The notes under the pieces: model-generated
Seen by the model: the letters and a program-made list of their open reading frames with translations, nothing else
Database searches by the model: none
What the model was told of the DNA's origin: nothing
Translations under genes and position numbers: made by a program
Shown: positions 50,607 through 59,898 of the stretch, piece after piece
Layout: the number at the start of each line of letters is the position of its first letter
How positions within the stretch are numbered: the first letter of the stretch is position 1
Assembly (NCBI RefSeq): GCF_030433715.1
Contig: NZ_JAROCC010000009.1
Span: 62,001 to 126,000 of the forward strand
Reading direction: 5' to 3'
Length of the DNA stretch: 64,000 nt
Source: Sporosarcina highlanderae
GTDB lineage: Bacteria; Bacillota; Bacilli; Bacillales_A; Planococcaceae

Positions 50607-52556
50607 ATGAGAAATCTGAGTAGAAAAAAAGCTTATCAACTAAATAACTTTTTTGGGATTTATTTAGTGGCTGTTCTGATGTTATGGTTAAAGACATATA
50701 TCACTCAAGCCACACAATTTGAAATAGGGGTAGAAGGATCTCTTCAACAATTCCTTTTACTGTTAAATCCACTAGGTTCAGCATTGCTGTTTTTAGGGAT
50801 TTCATTTTTATTTAAAGGGAAGAAGAAATATACATCATTGGTCGTTGTTTACTCGCTTATGTCTTTTCTTTTATATGCGAATGTCGTTTATTATCGATTT
50901 TTTAGTGATTTCATCACATTACCGACGCTTTTCCAAACGCAGAACTTCGGCGATTTAGGTGGAAGTGTCCTTTCTTTGATAAAATCTTATGACATCTTGT
51001 TCTTTGTGGATGTTTTTGTACTGTTTTACGTGCGTTTCTCAAGTAAGATCAAAAAAGAAACAAGTCGTCTTGGACATAAAAAAGCAGTTGCAGTGATTGC
51101 TTTTGCACTAGTATTATCGATCCTGAATTTAGGACTAGCTGAAATCAGCCGCCCGCAACTATTATCCCGGGGGTTTGATAGAAACTATATCGTGAAATAT
51201 TTAGGAATGTACAACTACACAATTTATGACTCGGTGGAAACGATGGTAGCTTCATCACAAAGAGTTTTTGCGGATAGCAATGATATTACCGAAGTGATTA
51301 ACTTCACACAATCGAACTATGCCAAACCGAATGCAAACTATTTCGGTGCAGCTAAAGGAATGAACGTAATCTATTTACATTTGGAGTCATTCCAAAATTT
51401 CCTTATCGACTACAAATTGAACGGTGAAGAAGTTACACCTTTCTTGAATTCATTAACAAAAGACGAGAATACACTGTATTTTGATAATTTCTTTCACCAA
51501 ACAGGCCAAGGCAAAACTTCAGACGCGGAATTTATGTTGGAGAACTCCTTATTTGGGCTGCCACAGGGCTCGGCCTTTATTACAAAAGCACTAAATACGT
51601 TCCAAGCAGCGCCTAGTATCCTAAAGGATTATGGGTATACATCGGCTGTTTTCCACGGGAATAACGGCAGCTTCTGGAATCGAAATGTCATCTACAAATC
51701 ATTTGGTTTCGATAATTTCTTTGATGCGAGTTATTATGATACGAGCTCACCAACTGATATGGCCGAGTATGGATTGTTGGATAAGCCTTTTTATGAACAA
51801 TCCGAGAGCCTTTTAACTACGTTGCTACAACCTTTTTATACAAAATTCATTACAGTAGGAAACCATTATCCGTATAAAATGGATCAAGACTTAGTCACAA
51901 TTGAGAAGGCAACGACTGGAGATAAAAGTGTCGATGATTATTTCCAAACAGCGCGTTATACAGATGAAGCGATCGAAAAAGTTTTTGATCGATTAAAGGA
52001 ATTGGGCTTATATGATAACTCCATGATCGTTCTTTATGGCGACCATTATGGTATTTCAGAAAATCATAAAAAAGCGATGGCACAAGTTATAGGGAAAGAA
52101 ATTACACCGTATGAAAGTGCTAATTTACAACGTGTACCTTTATTCATCCACGTCCCTAACATGAAAGGCGGTACAAACCACACGTATGGTGGGCAAACAG
52201 ACCTTTTGCCGACGCTATTGCATTTACTTGGAATTGATACGAAAAACTTTATTCAATTTGGTTCAGATTTACTCTCAGAAGAGCATGATGAAATTGTTCC
52301 ATTTAGAAATGGAGATTTCATCAGTCCTACGATTGATTCAATTAATGAAAAGTTCTATGATAATCAGACAGGTATGCCATTAAGTGAGGATCAAGTAGAA
52401 GCTGCAAAAGCCCTGAAAAAAGACGTGGATTATAAATTGGAGCTTTCCGATAAAGTTGTGAATGGTGACTTATTGAGATTCTATACGCCAAAAGGGTATA
52501 CAACGGTTGACCCTTCCCAATTTAATTACAGTAAAGATGCAAAAACGAATGAATAA
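50607..52556 (+). CDS. ltaS: Lipoteichoic acid synthase family protein
   Basis: 649 residues from ATG 50607 behind AAAAAGGTTGG; an in-frame ATG at 50577 lacks a ribosome binding site. Five N-terminal transmembrane helices are followed by an extracellular sulfatase-type catalytic domain: the nucleophile threonine in HQTGQGKTSDAEF, the glutamate in HLESFQNFL, and the metal-binding YGDHYG. It polymerises glycerol phosphate from phosphatidylglycerol onto lipid anchors at the outer membrane face. Confidence 0.92.
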   Translation: MRNLSRKKAYQLNNFFGIYLVAVLMLWLKTYITQATQFEIGVEGSLQQFLLLLNPLGSALLFLGISFLFKGKKKYTSLVVVYSLMSFLLYANVVYYRFFSDFITLPTLFQTQNFGDLGGSVLSLIKSYDILFFVDVFVLFYVRFSSKIKKETSRLGHKKAVAVIAFALVLSILNLGLAEISRPQLLSRGFDRNYIVKYLGMYNYTIYDSVETMVASSQRVFADSNDITEVINFTQSNYAKPNANYFGAAKGMNVIYLHLESFQNFLIDYKLNGEEVTPFLNSLTKDENTLYFDNFFHQTGQGKTSDAEFMLENSLFGLPQGSAFITKALNTFQAAPSILKDYGYTSAVFHGNNGSFWNRNVIYKSFGFDNFFDASYYDTSSPTDMAEYGLLDKPFYEQSESLLTTLLQPFYTKFITVGNHYPYKMDQDLVTIEKATTGDKSVDDYFQTARYTDEAIEKVFDRLKELGLYDNSMIVLYGDHYGISENHKKAMAQVIGKEITPYESANLQRVPLFIHVPNMKGGTNHTYGGQTDLLPTLLHLLGIDTKNFIQFGSDLLSEEHDEIVPFRNGDFISPTIDSINEKFYDNQTGMPLSEDQVEAAKALKKDVDYKLELSDKVVNGDLLRFYTPKGYTTVDPSQFNYSKDAKTNE

Positions 52557-52564
52557 AAACAAAA

Positions 52565-52608
52565 AGCATGAACTTTCCGGTTGGGGAGTTCATGCTATTT
52601 TGTTTTTT
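52565..52608 (+). terminator. Terminator after ltaS
   Basis: AGCATGAACT/AGTTCATGCT stem, then ATTTTGTTTTTT. Confidence 0.85.
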
Positions 52609-52622
52609 AGCACCATTTTTTC

Positions 52623-52768
52623 GGTACCTGTGTAAAAAACTATTCGGCAAATTCACTACAATTGTATAAATATTCGACAAGAAGATTGATATAATGCTAA
52701 ATGTAGAATATTATTGAATGTTTATACAAATTGGTTGAATTATCATGAATGTTTGTTGCACAGGTACC
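52623..52768. repeat. MITE-like element, copy B
   Basis: 146 bases with GGTACCTGTG and GCACAGGTACC ends; same inner sequence as copies A and C. It fills most of the gap between ltaS and the sigma factor gene. Confidence 0.85.
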
Positions 52769-52851
52769 AACACAATTTTTGAAACCTTTTGTATCTATGT
52801 ACTCGTCTTAGAAGTGAGAATGTTTTTTAGTGGGAGTAGGTGAGAGTGAAA

Positions 52852-53412
52852 ATGTTAGACAAAAGTGCTGGAAATCCTTTGGAAGAAGAGATCTGGCTAT
52901 CGAGCTTGATGGATGAACTTGGCGACCGCTTGACGAAGCTGTCTTTCAGCTATTTGAAAGATTGGGGGAAAGCGCAGGAAGTCGTACAAGATGTCTTTTT
53001 CATCTGTTATAAGAAACGTCATCAAGTGCTGGAATTGGATTCTATTGAAGCGTGGCTATACAGAGTTACTGTGAATCGATGTAAAGATGTTTTAAGGACT
53101 TCGTGGTTCAAGAAAGTGATCGTAAACAATGATCTATTTCATTATCAAAAATCTGATCAGCCCTCGCCCGAATCTGCATCTATTACAAAAAGCGAAAATG
53201 AAAAGTTGGCGCAACATGTCTTAGGATTGCCGATTAAATACAAAGAAGTCATTTTGCTCTTTTATTATGATGATCTGTCCATCGAGGAAATCAGTTATGT
53301 GTTGAAATCCAATCCAAATACGGTCAAAACTCGTTTAAGAAGAGGGCGGGAATCATTAATGAAGAACATGAAAAGGAGTGATTTTCTTGAAAGATCCTAT
53401 GACGGATATTAA
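52852..53412 (+). CDS. ECF-type RNA polymerase sigma factor
   Basis: 186 residues from ATG 52852 behind GTAGGTGAGAG. Region 2 (LSFSYLKDWGKAQEVVQDVFFICYKK) and region 4 (LPIKYKEVILLFYYDDLSIEEI then VKTRLRRGRESL) are clear. It overlaps the downstream gene, whose product has a membrane helix and probably acts as its anti-sigma factor. The MITE copies on both sides bracket this gene pair. Confidence 0.9.
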   Translation: MLDKSAGNPLEEEIWLSSLMDELGDRLTKLSFSYLKDWGKAQEVVQDVFFICYKKRHQVLELDSIEAWLYRVTVNRCKDVLRTSWFKKVIVNNDLFHYQKSDQPSPESASITKSENEKLAQHVLGLPIKYKEVILLFYYDDLSIEEISYVLKSNPNTVKTRLRRGRESLMKNMKRSDFLERSYDGY

Positions 53413-54580
53413 AAAGTCATTAGATGCTACTGTATTCAAAAACCCTCAGTTCACAGCGAAAAATAAGAATGCGGTCTTTCAAAAGATTCATAAGCCGAAG
53501 AAGATCTATGTTCTACCTTCACTGGTTGGCGGTTTGCTGATAACGGTATTGGCATCGGCGGGAATTTATTTTGCGTCCGAAAGACTGGGAAGCGAAAGTC
53601 CGATTGCCTCTGAACCAACTAATCTTACACCCGCGGATATTCCACCAATTAATGGGCAGGGTGGTACGCAAACTGCCCCCGTATATGCAGCGAAGAATAA
53701 AAATGAATTATCCATGTTAGATGCTGAAACAGCGTATGAGATGTGCGTGAATGCACTGACCGATTATTACAAAGCAATCTGGAACGGCACGGATATTGAC
53801 TTGGATCAGTATATCGGGAACGAGAACCTTAAAGAATATATGCAGACGAAGGTCGAATCTGAATATAAGAGGTACGGCACGCTGGATGGCAAGGTGAAGC
53901 AACTTGATATCGGGGATTGGGAAGTGAAGTTTTCGGATGATGAGATGGGAGGCTATCTGTATCTAAAAGTCCCTGTCGCAATCCAAAAGCATCATGGTGG
54001 TGGATATGGAGAGCCGACTGAATTTTTCATACGGAACGTAGATGGCAAGTTGGCCATTGTGGATTGGTACACGGGTGGGAAAGATACGTATGATTACCTA
54101 AGACGTGGGTATCAGCAGAAGATTGACGATCCCGATATTTGGAATGACAGTGAATGGGTGAAGAAGTTTAAAAGCGGCACAGGCCTCTTTGATTTCGAGC
54201 AGAAGGTTTATGATAGATTCAAGCTTAACCGAGACGAGAAAGAGTTAAGGGGGTTAGACCCGATCAGCATTGCAAAATTATATGTTTACGCCAGTTATCA
54301 CCAAGATTTTGAAACGGTGTACGGCCTTTATACGGATCGAGAGGATCATATTCTATGGAGTAAGGAAGAGGATGAAGAAATCCCTTTAGCACATCGCGGA
54401 ACACCTGAACAGATTCTGCAAACATTTAAGAATATCGAAAAAGGGTCCTTTGTCCAAACGGGTGAATACGAGGGATATATCGAATTCTATCCAAACGGTG
54501 ATCACGAAGAGAAATCCGGCTTCTCTATGATCAAAAATGAGGATGGAATCTGGCAAGTGGCATTTTTACCTATTCAGTAA
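53387..54580 (+). CDS. Membrane-anchored anti-sigma factor-like protein
   Basis: 397 residues from the TTG at 53387, eight bases after AAGGAG; it overlaps the sigma gene end by 26 bases. A short cytoplasmic N-terminus (about 45 residues) precedes one transmembrane helix (VLPSLVGGLLITVLASAGIYFA) and a large extracellular domain, the usual anti-sigma topology. The extracellular part is not recognised. Anti-sigma function is inferred from topology and overlap with the sigma factor. Confidence 0.75.
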   Translation: MKDPMTDIKKSLDATVFKNPQFTAKNKNAVFQKIHKPKKIYVLPSLVGGLLITVLASAGIYFASERLGSESPIASEPTNLTPADIPPINGQGGTQTAPVYAAKNKNELSMLDAETAYEMCVNALTDYYKAIWNGTDIDLDQYIGNENLKEYMQTKVESEYKRYGTLDGKVKQLDIGDWEVKFSDDEMGGYLYLKVPVAIQKHHGGGYGEPTEFFIRNVDGKLAIVDWYTGGKDTYDYLRRGYQQKIDDPDIWNDSEWVKKFKSGTGLFDFEQKVYDRFKLNRDEKELRGLDPISIAKLYVYASYHQDFETVYGLYTDREDHILWSKEEDEEIPLAHRGTPEQILQTFKNIEKGSFVQTGEYEGYIEFYPNGDHEEKSGFSMIKNEDGIWQVAFLPIQ

Positions 54581-54597
54581 GTGAGGTACCTAAGTGA

Positions 54598-54743
54598 GGT
54601 ACCTGTGCAGGAAACTATTCGGCCTATTCACTACAATTGTATAAACATTCAATGAGAAGATTGCTGTAAAGATGATTATAAAATTTTATTGAATATTTAT
54701 TCAAATTGGTTGAATTGTCATGAATGTTTGTTGCACAGGTACC
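54598..54743. repeat. MITE-like element, copy C
   Basis: 146 bases with GGTACCTGTGC and GCACAGGTACC ends. An extra GTGAGGTACCTAA precedes it, a partial duplication of its left edge. Confidence 0.85.
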
Positions 54744-54748
54744 TTTAC

Positions 54749-54797
54749 AAAAAAAGCCCCGAAGTTTTACGCATAGTAAAACTTCGGGGCTTTTTTT
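54749..54797 (+). terminator. Very strong intrinsic terminator
   Basis: GCCCCGAAGTTTTAC/GTAAAACTTCGGGGC stem of 15 pairs with A and T tracts on both sides, so it works in both directions. Confidence 0.9.
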
Positions 54798-54918
54798 GAT
54801 AATTGACACTGTATGAATAAAGTATTAAAGTACTTTGCATAACATATTGTTATTGGGTCGTTTTTGTGAAGTTATATTGACTGTCATTCAACTAATTATC
54901 GAAAAGAGGAGAGTATGT

Positions 54919-55971
54919 ATGAGTAATGATCGAACTGTCTTTGATGTAACCATTATCGGTGGTGGGCCTGTGGGATTATTTACTGCATTTTATGCGGGCC
55001 TGCGAAAAATGTCTGTGAACATTATTGAAAGCCTGCCACAACTTGGTGGACAGCTCACGGCTTTATATCCTGAAAAGTTTATTTACGATATAGCTGGATT
55101 TCCGAAAATCAGTGGCCAGGAACTCATCGATAACCTGATGGATCAAATGGCACAATTCAATCCTACAATCACACTGGAGCAAGATGTTCAACAAGTGGAA
55201 AAAATGGAAGATGGTATTTTTAAACTTACTACGAATCGCGCAACCCATTTTTCAAAGGCGATTATTATTACAGCGGGTAATGGTGCATTTCAGCCGAAAA
55301 AAATCGAACTTGAAACCGCGGAGAAATATGAGGGGAAGAACTTGCATTATTTCATAAAGGATTTAAACTGCTTTGCGGGTAGAAATGTACAAATCTTCGG
55401 AGGGGGAGACTCGGCAGTTGACTGGTCGTTGATGCTTGAACCCATTGCTAAGAAAGTGACACTTGTACACAGAAGGGAGAAATTCCGTGCGCATGAGGCC
55501 AGTGTGGAAAGGGTAATGAATTCATCTGTGGAGGTCAAGACTCCGTTCATACCAACTGAATTTATCGGTGAGGATCAGATAGAGCAAGTTGTACTTGAAA
55601 AGGTGAAGGGCGATTCTCAAGAAGTTATCGATGTGGATGATGTGATCGTGAACTATGGATTCGTTTCCTCACTTGGTTCGATTAGTGAGTGGGGGCTTCG
55701 GATCGTGAAAAATAGTATTGTCGTGAACTCAAAAATGGAAACGTCCATTGAAGGCATTTATGCGGCAGGTGATATATGCACCTATGAAGGAAAAGTGAAG
55801 CTGATTGCAAGTGGGTTTGGCGAGGCTACGACGGCAGTCAGTAATGCGAAAGTGTATATCGATCCAACAGCGAAAGTTCAAGCAGTTCACAGTACGACAG
55901 TTATGGAAAAAGCGGAAAATAAGAAAGTGGAAGGTAGACATAAAAACAGTGGAATACATCCAAATCTATAA
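54919..55971 (+). CDS. Ferredoxin/flavodoxin-NADP reductase (YumC-type)
   Basis: 350 residues from ATG 54919 behind AAGAGGAGAG; a longer frame from 54835 lacks a ribosome binding site. Thioredoxin-reductase-like fold: FAD motif [20 protein letters not shown] motif [13 protein letters not shown], and C-terminal YAAGDIC. The redox CxxC of thioredoxin reductase is absent, as expected for this FNR class. It lies directly before the paa operon, which lacks the reductase gene paaE, so it may supply electrons to the PaaABC epoxidase. Confidence 0.88.
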   Translation: MSNDRTVFDVTIIGGGPVGLFTAFYAGLRKMSVNIIESLPQLGGQLTALYPEKFIYDIAGFPKISGQELIDNLMDQMAQFNPTITLEQDVQQVEKMEDGIFKLTTNRATHFSKAIIITAGNGAFQPKKIELETAEKYEGKNLHYFIKDLNCFAGRNVQIFGGGDSAVDWSLMLEPIAKKVTLVHRREKFRAHEASVERVMNSSVEVKTPFIPTEFIGEDQIEQVVLEKVKGDSQEVIDVDDVIVNYGFVSSLGSISEWGLRIVKNSIVVNSKMETSIEGIYAAGDICTYEGKVKLIASGFGEATTAVSNAKVYIDPTAKVQAVHSTTVMEKAENKKVEGRHKNSGIHPNL

Positions 55972-56006
55972 GGCGTGAAATAGAATTTCAATTTATTAGA
56001 ATACAT

Positions 56007-56083
56007 TTGCATTTCACAAGTTAATACACTATACTATTTTCAAGTATAACGAATTATTATTAAAACGTTACAATCTCGTTATA
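56007..56083 (+). promoter_or_regulatory. paa operon promoter and possible operator
   Basis: TTGCAT (56007-56012), 17-base spacer, TATACT (56030-56035). TATAACGA (56045-56052) and TCGTTATA (56076-56083) form an inverted repeat just downstream, suitable for a repressor such as a TetR-type PaaR. Confidence 0.5.
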
Positions 56084-56126
56084 TAAAATGGGGGAGTGAC
56101 ATATCTTCATTTAAAGGAGGGGTTAG

Positions 56127-57080
56127 ATGACTACTTTGCACAATATGTCCGATGAAGATTTATTGGCCCGCTTTATGGAACGAATCGAGGCGGGAGATAA
56201 GATTGAAGCAGATGACTGGATGCCGGAAGAATACAGACTGACATTGATTAAATTGATTTCCATGCATGGAATCAGCGAAATAATGGGAGCGCTTCCAGAG
56301 AAGGAATGGGTACCGAGAGCACCTTCCCTTCAACGGAAACTTGGGATCATGGCAAAGGTGCAGGATGAGATGGGGCATGGCCAGCTCCTGCTTCGCGTTA
56401 CGGAAGACTTGCTAAAACCCTACGGTAAAAATCGTGGAGATTTACTGCAGGACTTATTCAATGGGGACCTGAAATTTCATAACGTGTTCCATATGGAAAC
56501 GAAATCTTGGGCGGATGCTGGAATCATAGGCTGGCTTGTTGACGGAGCGGCTATTATTACGCAGACGGATATGTTAGGCGCTTCATATGGACCCTATGCA
56601 AGGGCATTGCAACGGATTTGTGCGGAAGAAGTGTTCCATGCGCAACACGGAGAATCAATCATCTTGGCGTTAGCAGAAGGGACGGATGAACAAAAAGCGA
56701 TGATCCAAGAAGCTTTGGATCGCTGGTGGGAATCATTGCTCATGTTCTTTGGACCGGCAAGCAAAGAGACTACTGGTTCATCGAAGCAAGACGTAACGAT
56801 TAAATATAAAATCCGTACGAAAACAAATGAGGACTTCAGGCAAATCTTTTTTGACAAGTACATTCCCCGTATTTTATCGCTTGGATTAACAATTCCGGAT
56901 CCGACTTTCCACTTCGATGAAGAAAGTGGTCTATGGTCGTACAAACAACCGGACTGGGAAGAGTTTAAGAGAATCATTAAAAATAAAGGACCCCGCTCAC
57001 AAGCACGCCTGAACTTACGTCGGTCTTCTTATGAAAATAATGCATGGGTGCGTGATGCATTGAGTGCAACAGTCAATTAA
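56127..57080 (+). CDS. paaA: 1,2-phenylacetyl-CoA epoxidase subunit PaaA
   Basis: 317 residues, AAAGGAGGGG before the ATG. Catalytic di-iron subunit that epoxidises the ring of phenylacetyl-CoA. The two ligand motifs KVQDEMGHGQLLL and CAEEVFHAQHGES and the substrate-site RWWESLLMFFGP are present. Length agrees with the family (about 310). First gene of the operon; paaB follows after 19 bases. Confidence 0.95.
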   Translation: MTTLHNMSDEDLLARFMERIEAGDKIEADDWMPEEYRLTLIKLISMHGISEIMGALPEKEWVPRAPSLQRKLGIMAKVQDEMGHGQLLLRVTEDLLKPYGKNRGDLLQDLFNGDLKFHNVFHMETKSWADAGIIGWLVDGAAIITQTDMLGASYGPYARALQRICAEEVFHAQHGESIILALAEGTDEQKAMIQEALDRWWESLLMFFGPASKETTGSSKQDVTIKYKIRTKTNEDFRQIFFDKYIPRILSLGLTIPDPTFHFDEESGLWSYKQPDWEEFKRIIKNKGPRSQARLNLRRSSYENNAWVRDALSATVN

Positions 57081-57099
57081 AGAAAGGAGTCAGAAGGAA

Positions 57100-57447
57100 A
57101 TGGCCGAAGAGAAAGCATTTTATCAAGAATATGAAGTTTTTAGCAAACGGACGCCGACTTCGACATTCCAGTACCAATTCAGCTTACTGGCTCCAAACGA
57201 AGAAATGGCACTCGTTTTGGCACAGGAAAACTTCATGCGCCGTGAGCCGGTTGTCGACATTTGGATTGTGAATCGAAAACATATTCGAAAGATGAATGTA
57301 GAAGAGAAATTGACGCTTCGCAGACTGGACAATAAAGATTATCGTACGACAAAAGGCTATGGCTACTTGAAGAAAAAATGGCGTCACTATGAACAGGAAA
57401 TCTTGGATGAAAAAGAAATCTTGTCATGGGGAGGAAAGCGGAAATGA
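57100..57447 (+). CDS. paaB: 1,2-phenylacetyl-CoA epoxidase subunit PaaB
   Basis: 115 residues from the ATG at 57100 behind AAAGGAGTC. FYQEYEVFSKRTPTSTFQYQFSLLAPNEEMAL followed by NFMRREPVVDIWIV matches PaaB, a small bridging subunit of the epoxidase. Its stop overlaps the paaC start (ATGA). Confidence 0.93.
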   Translation: MAEEKAFYQEYEVFSKRTPTSTFQYQFSLLAPNEEMALVLAQENFMRREPVVDIWIVNRKHIRKMNVEEKLTLRRLDNKDYRTTKGYGYLKKKWRHYEQEILDEKEILSWGGKRK

Positions 57448-58262
57448 GCGAAATTGAAAACGGAGTGACCGAGGCCTCGGAAAACAAAGAAGCAATAACG
57501 AGCTTGTTATTCCAATTGGCGGATGATGATTTCTTGTATGCTTACCGGGGATCCGAGTGGCTCGGGCTTGCTCCACACATTGAAGAAGACGTCGCATCTT
57601 CATCAATCAGCCAGGACAGTATGGGGCATGCAGCTATGTACTACAAACTTCTTGAAGAGTTAGGGGTAGGAAATGCTGATGATTTAGCCCATTTGCGCCC
57701 AGCGCATGAGAGAAGAAACAGCATTTTAACAGAGCGGGTAAACGGTGAAGGGTTTTACATGGAAACACCGAACTATGATTGGGCCTATCAGGTCGTCAGA
57801 AGTTATTTTTACACGCAAGCCAAAAAAGTTAAAGTGGATTCATTATGCCAAAGCTCGTACAAACCGGTTGCCGAGGTTGCAGTGAAAGTGAAAATGGAGC
57901 TTTATTATCATAGACTGCACTGGGAAACTTGGTTTAAGCAGCTATTAAGTTCAACTGATGTGGCAAAAAAGAAGATGAATGAAGCCATTACGCGGGTTAT
58001 GGATGACTTTGGAGATATGTTCTCTTTTGGCATTCAAAAACAAGCAATTGAGAAATATAAACTGATAGACAGTGAGGAGAAATTGAAGGAAAACTGGTTA
58101 GCGAGCATTGAACCAGTATTTGCTGCGCTTCAAATGACTGTACCGACAATTCCTGAAACACTTGCGAATAACGGACGGAATGGCGAGCATACAGTAGATT
58201 TGGATGAAGCACTGCGTACGCTTTCTGAAGTCTACAAGGTAGATCCAGTGGCTTCCTGGTAA
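57444..58262 (+). CDS. paaC: 1,2-phenylacetyl-CoA epoxidase subunit PaaC
   Basis: 272 residues from ATG 57444 behind GGGGAGG. Structural ferritin-like subunit that pairs with PaaA: FQLADDDFLYAYRGSEWLG, ISQDSMGHAAMYYKLLEEL and MELYYHRLHWETWFKQL. Slightly longer than the E. coli protein (248). Coupled to paaB by a four-base overlap. Confidence 0.93.
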   Translation: MSEIENGVTEASENKEAITSLLFQLADDDFLYAYRGSEWLGLAPHIEEDVASSSISQDSMGHAAMYYKLLEELGVGNADDLAHLRPAHERRNSILTERVNGEGFYMETPNYDWAYQVVRSYFYTQAKKVKVDSLCQSSYKPVAEVAVKVKMELYYHRLHWETWFKQLLSSTDVAKKKMNEAITRVMDDFGDMFSFGIQKQAIEKYKLIDSEEKLKENWLASIEPVFAALQMTVPTIPETLANNGRNGEHTVDLDEALRTLSEVYKVDPVASW

Positions 58263-58286
58263 CGGGAAAGAAAAGAGGTGATTGGT

Positions 58287-58787
58287 TTGGTTATTTCTGA
58301 AAGCGCTTCCACTACTCGCATCCTTGAAGTCCTAAAGAAAGTAAAAGATCCCGAAATCGATTCCGTTAGCATTATTGACCTTGGCATGGTGGAAGAAGTC
58401 ACAAACTCGGGGAATACCGTAAAGGTAGTTTTACTTCCTACATTTTTAGGATGCCCGGCATTAGAGATTATAAAAAAGAATACAATGGATGCAATCAAAC
58501 AACTGCCCGAAGTAGTAGAAGTGGAAGTGGAATTCGCCTATCATCCGCCTTGGACATCAGATCGCATCACAGAAGAAGGGCATGTGAATCTACGAGCATT
58601 TGGAATAGCCCCACCTCCACGGCATTTTGAAGAAGATGGCTCATGGCATGTAGACTGTGCCTATTGCGGTTCCACGTATGTAACAATGGAAAACATTTTC
58701 GGGCCGACTGCTTGCAGAAGTATTTTGTATTGTAAGAGCTGTAAAAATGTATTCGAGGCAATGAAACCTGTTTCAACACTAATGTGA
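58287..58787 (+). CDS. paaD: Phenylacetate degradation protein PaaD
   Basis: 166 residues from a TTG behind AAAAGAGGTG; a GTG at 58278 is the alternative. N-terminal MIP18/DUF59 domain (VKDPEIDSVSIIDLGMVEEV, LLPTFLGCPALEII) and a C-terminal zinc-ribbon-like end (DCAYCGSTY, CRSILYCKSCKNVFEA). PaaD helps assemble the iron centre of the epoxidase. Confidence 0.92.
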   Translation: MVISESASTTRILEVLKKVKDPEIDSVSIIDLGMVEEVTNSGNTVKVVLLPTFLGCPALEIIKKNTMDAIKQLPEVVEVEVEFAYHPPWTSDRITEEGHVNLRAFGIAPPPRHFEEDGSWHVDCAYCGSTYVTMENIFGPTACRSILYCKSCKNVFEAMKPVSTLM

Positions 58788-58804
58788 AGTGAGGAGAATG
58801 TAAA

Positions 58805-59107
58805 ATGGCAAAGTTAATCGCACTGTATAAACACCCTGAAAACAAAGAGGAATTTGATAATCATTACTTCAACGTTCATGTGCCTATTACAGCGAAAATG
58901 CCTGGGCTCGGTGATATGAAAGTAACAAAATTCACAGGATCTCCAATGGGGGGAGAGAGCGAATACTATCTCATGTGTGAGATGTATTTTGACAGTTTGG
59001 AAGACTTGCAGCAGGCGTTACGTTCACCTGAAGGAAAAGCAACCGCAAAGGACTTAATGGGGTTCGCAAGTGATCTCTTTACGTTAATGATCGGTGAGGA
59101 TGCATAA
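58805..59107 (+). CDS. EthD family protein
   Basis: 100 residues, GTGAGGAGAATG before the ATG. KLIALYKHPENKEEFDNHYFNVHVPITAKMPGL is the EthD/dimeric alpha-beta barrel signature. Such a gene is often found within Gram-positive paa operons; its role there is not established. It overlaps the next gene's start (TAATG). Confidence 0.88.
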   Translation: MAKLIALYKHPENKEEFDNHYFNVHVPITAKMPGLGDMKVTKFTGSPMGGESEYYLMCEMYFDSLEDLQQALRSPEGKATAKDLMGFASDLFTLMIGEDA

Positions 59108-59886
59108 TGACCAGTTTCGAATTCATCGAAACTTCCATGGAGGAAAACGGCATAGCCGTGATCTACCTGAACCGCCCTCGCCAGTTAAACTCATTGAACC
59201 GAAAAATGGTCAGTGAAATCGTTGCTGCAATGGAAGACTATGATCGTGATGAAAACGTTCGTGTCATTGTGCTTGCAGGCGTTGGCCGTGCTTTTTCAGC
59301 GGGAGCAGATATTGATGAAATGACTGGTGACGACCCGATTAGCCTTGAACTGTTAAATCAGTTTGCGGATTGGGATCGTTTAGGACTTATTAAAAAACCG
59401 ATTATAGGCGCTGTAAAAGGATTCGTTTTCGGGGGAGGATTTGAGCTTGCTCTTTCTTGTGACCTATTAATCTCGGCTAGCGGAACACAGTTTTCATTTC
59501 CAGAAGTAGGTCTTGGTGTCATGCCAGGAGCGGGAGGTACGCAGCGGTTGACGAAACTTGCAGGGCGCACGAAAGCGATTGAATGGCTATGGACGGGGGA
59601 GCGGATTTCAGCAGAAACCGCTCTTACGCACGGAGTCATTAATAAAATCGTTGCACCAGAACTGCTAATGGAGGAAACGCTAAAGTTCGCTAACCGGCTC
59701 GCAAAACAACCGCCGCTATCGCTGCGCCTCATTAAGGATTCGGTAAATAAAGCCGTGGATTACTCTTTATATGAAGGAATGCAATATGAACGGAAGAATT
59801 TCTATCTACTTTTCGCTTCGCAAGATCAAAAAGAAGGCATGAATGCTTTTGTGGAAAAAAGAAAACCGGATTATCAGGGAAAGTAA
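59107..59886 (+). CDS. paaF: Enoyl-CoA hydratase PaaF-like
   Basis: 259-residue crotonase. AFSAGADIDEM forms the oxyanion region and PEVGLGVMPGAGGTQRL contains both glutamates used by hydratases. In the paa pathway PaaF hydrates 2,3-dehydroadipyl-CoA. As this operon lacks the MaoC hydrolase half of PaaZ, one of the two crotonases may also serve in ring opening; that is inference. Confidence 0.88.
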   Translation: MTSFEFIETSMEENGIAVIYLNRPRQLNSLNRKMVSEIVAAMEDYDRDENVRVIVLAGVGRAFSAGADIDEMTGDDPISLELLNQFADWDRLGLIKKPIIGAVKGFVFGGGFELALSCDLLISASGTQFSFPEVGLGVMPGAGGTQRLTKLAGRTKAIEWLWTGERISAETALTHGVINKIVAPELLMEETLKFANRLAKQPPLSLRLIKDSVNKAVDYSLYEGMQYERKNFYLLFASQDQKEGMNAFVEKRKPDYQGK

Positions 59887-59898
59887 GGAGGTTTCTCA

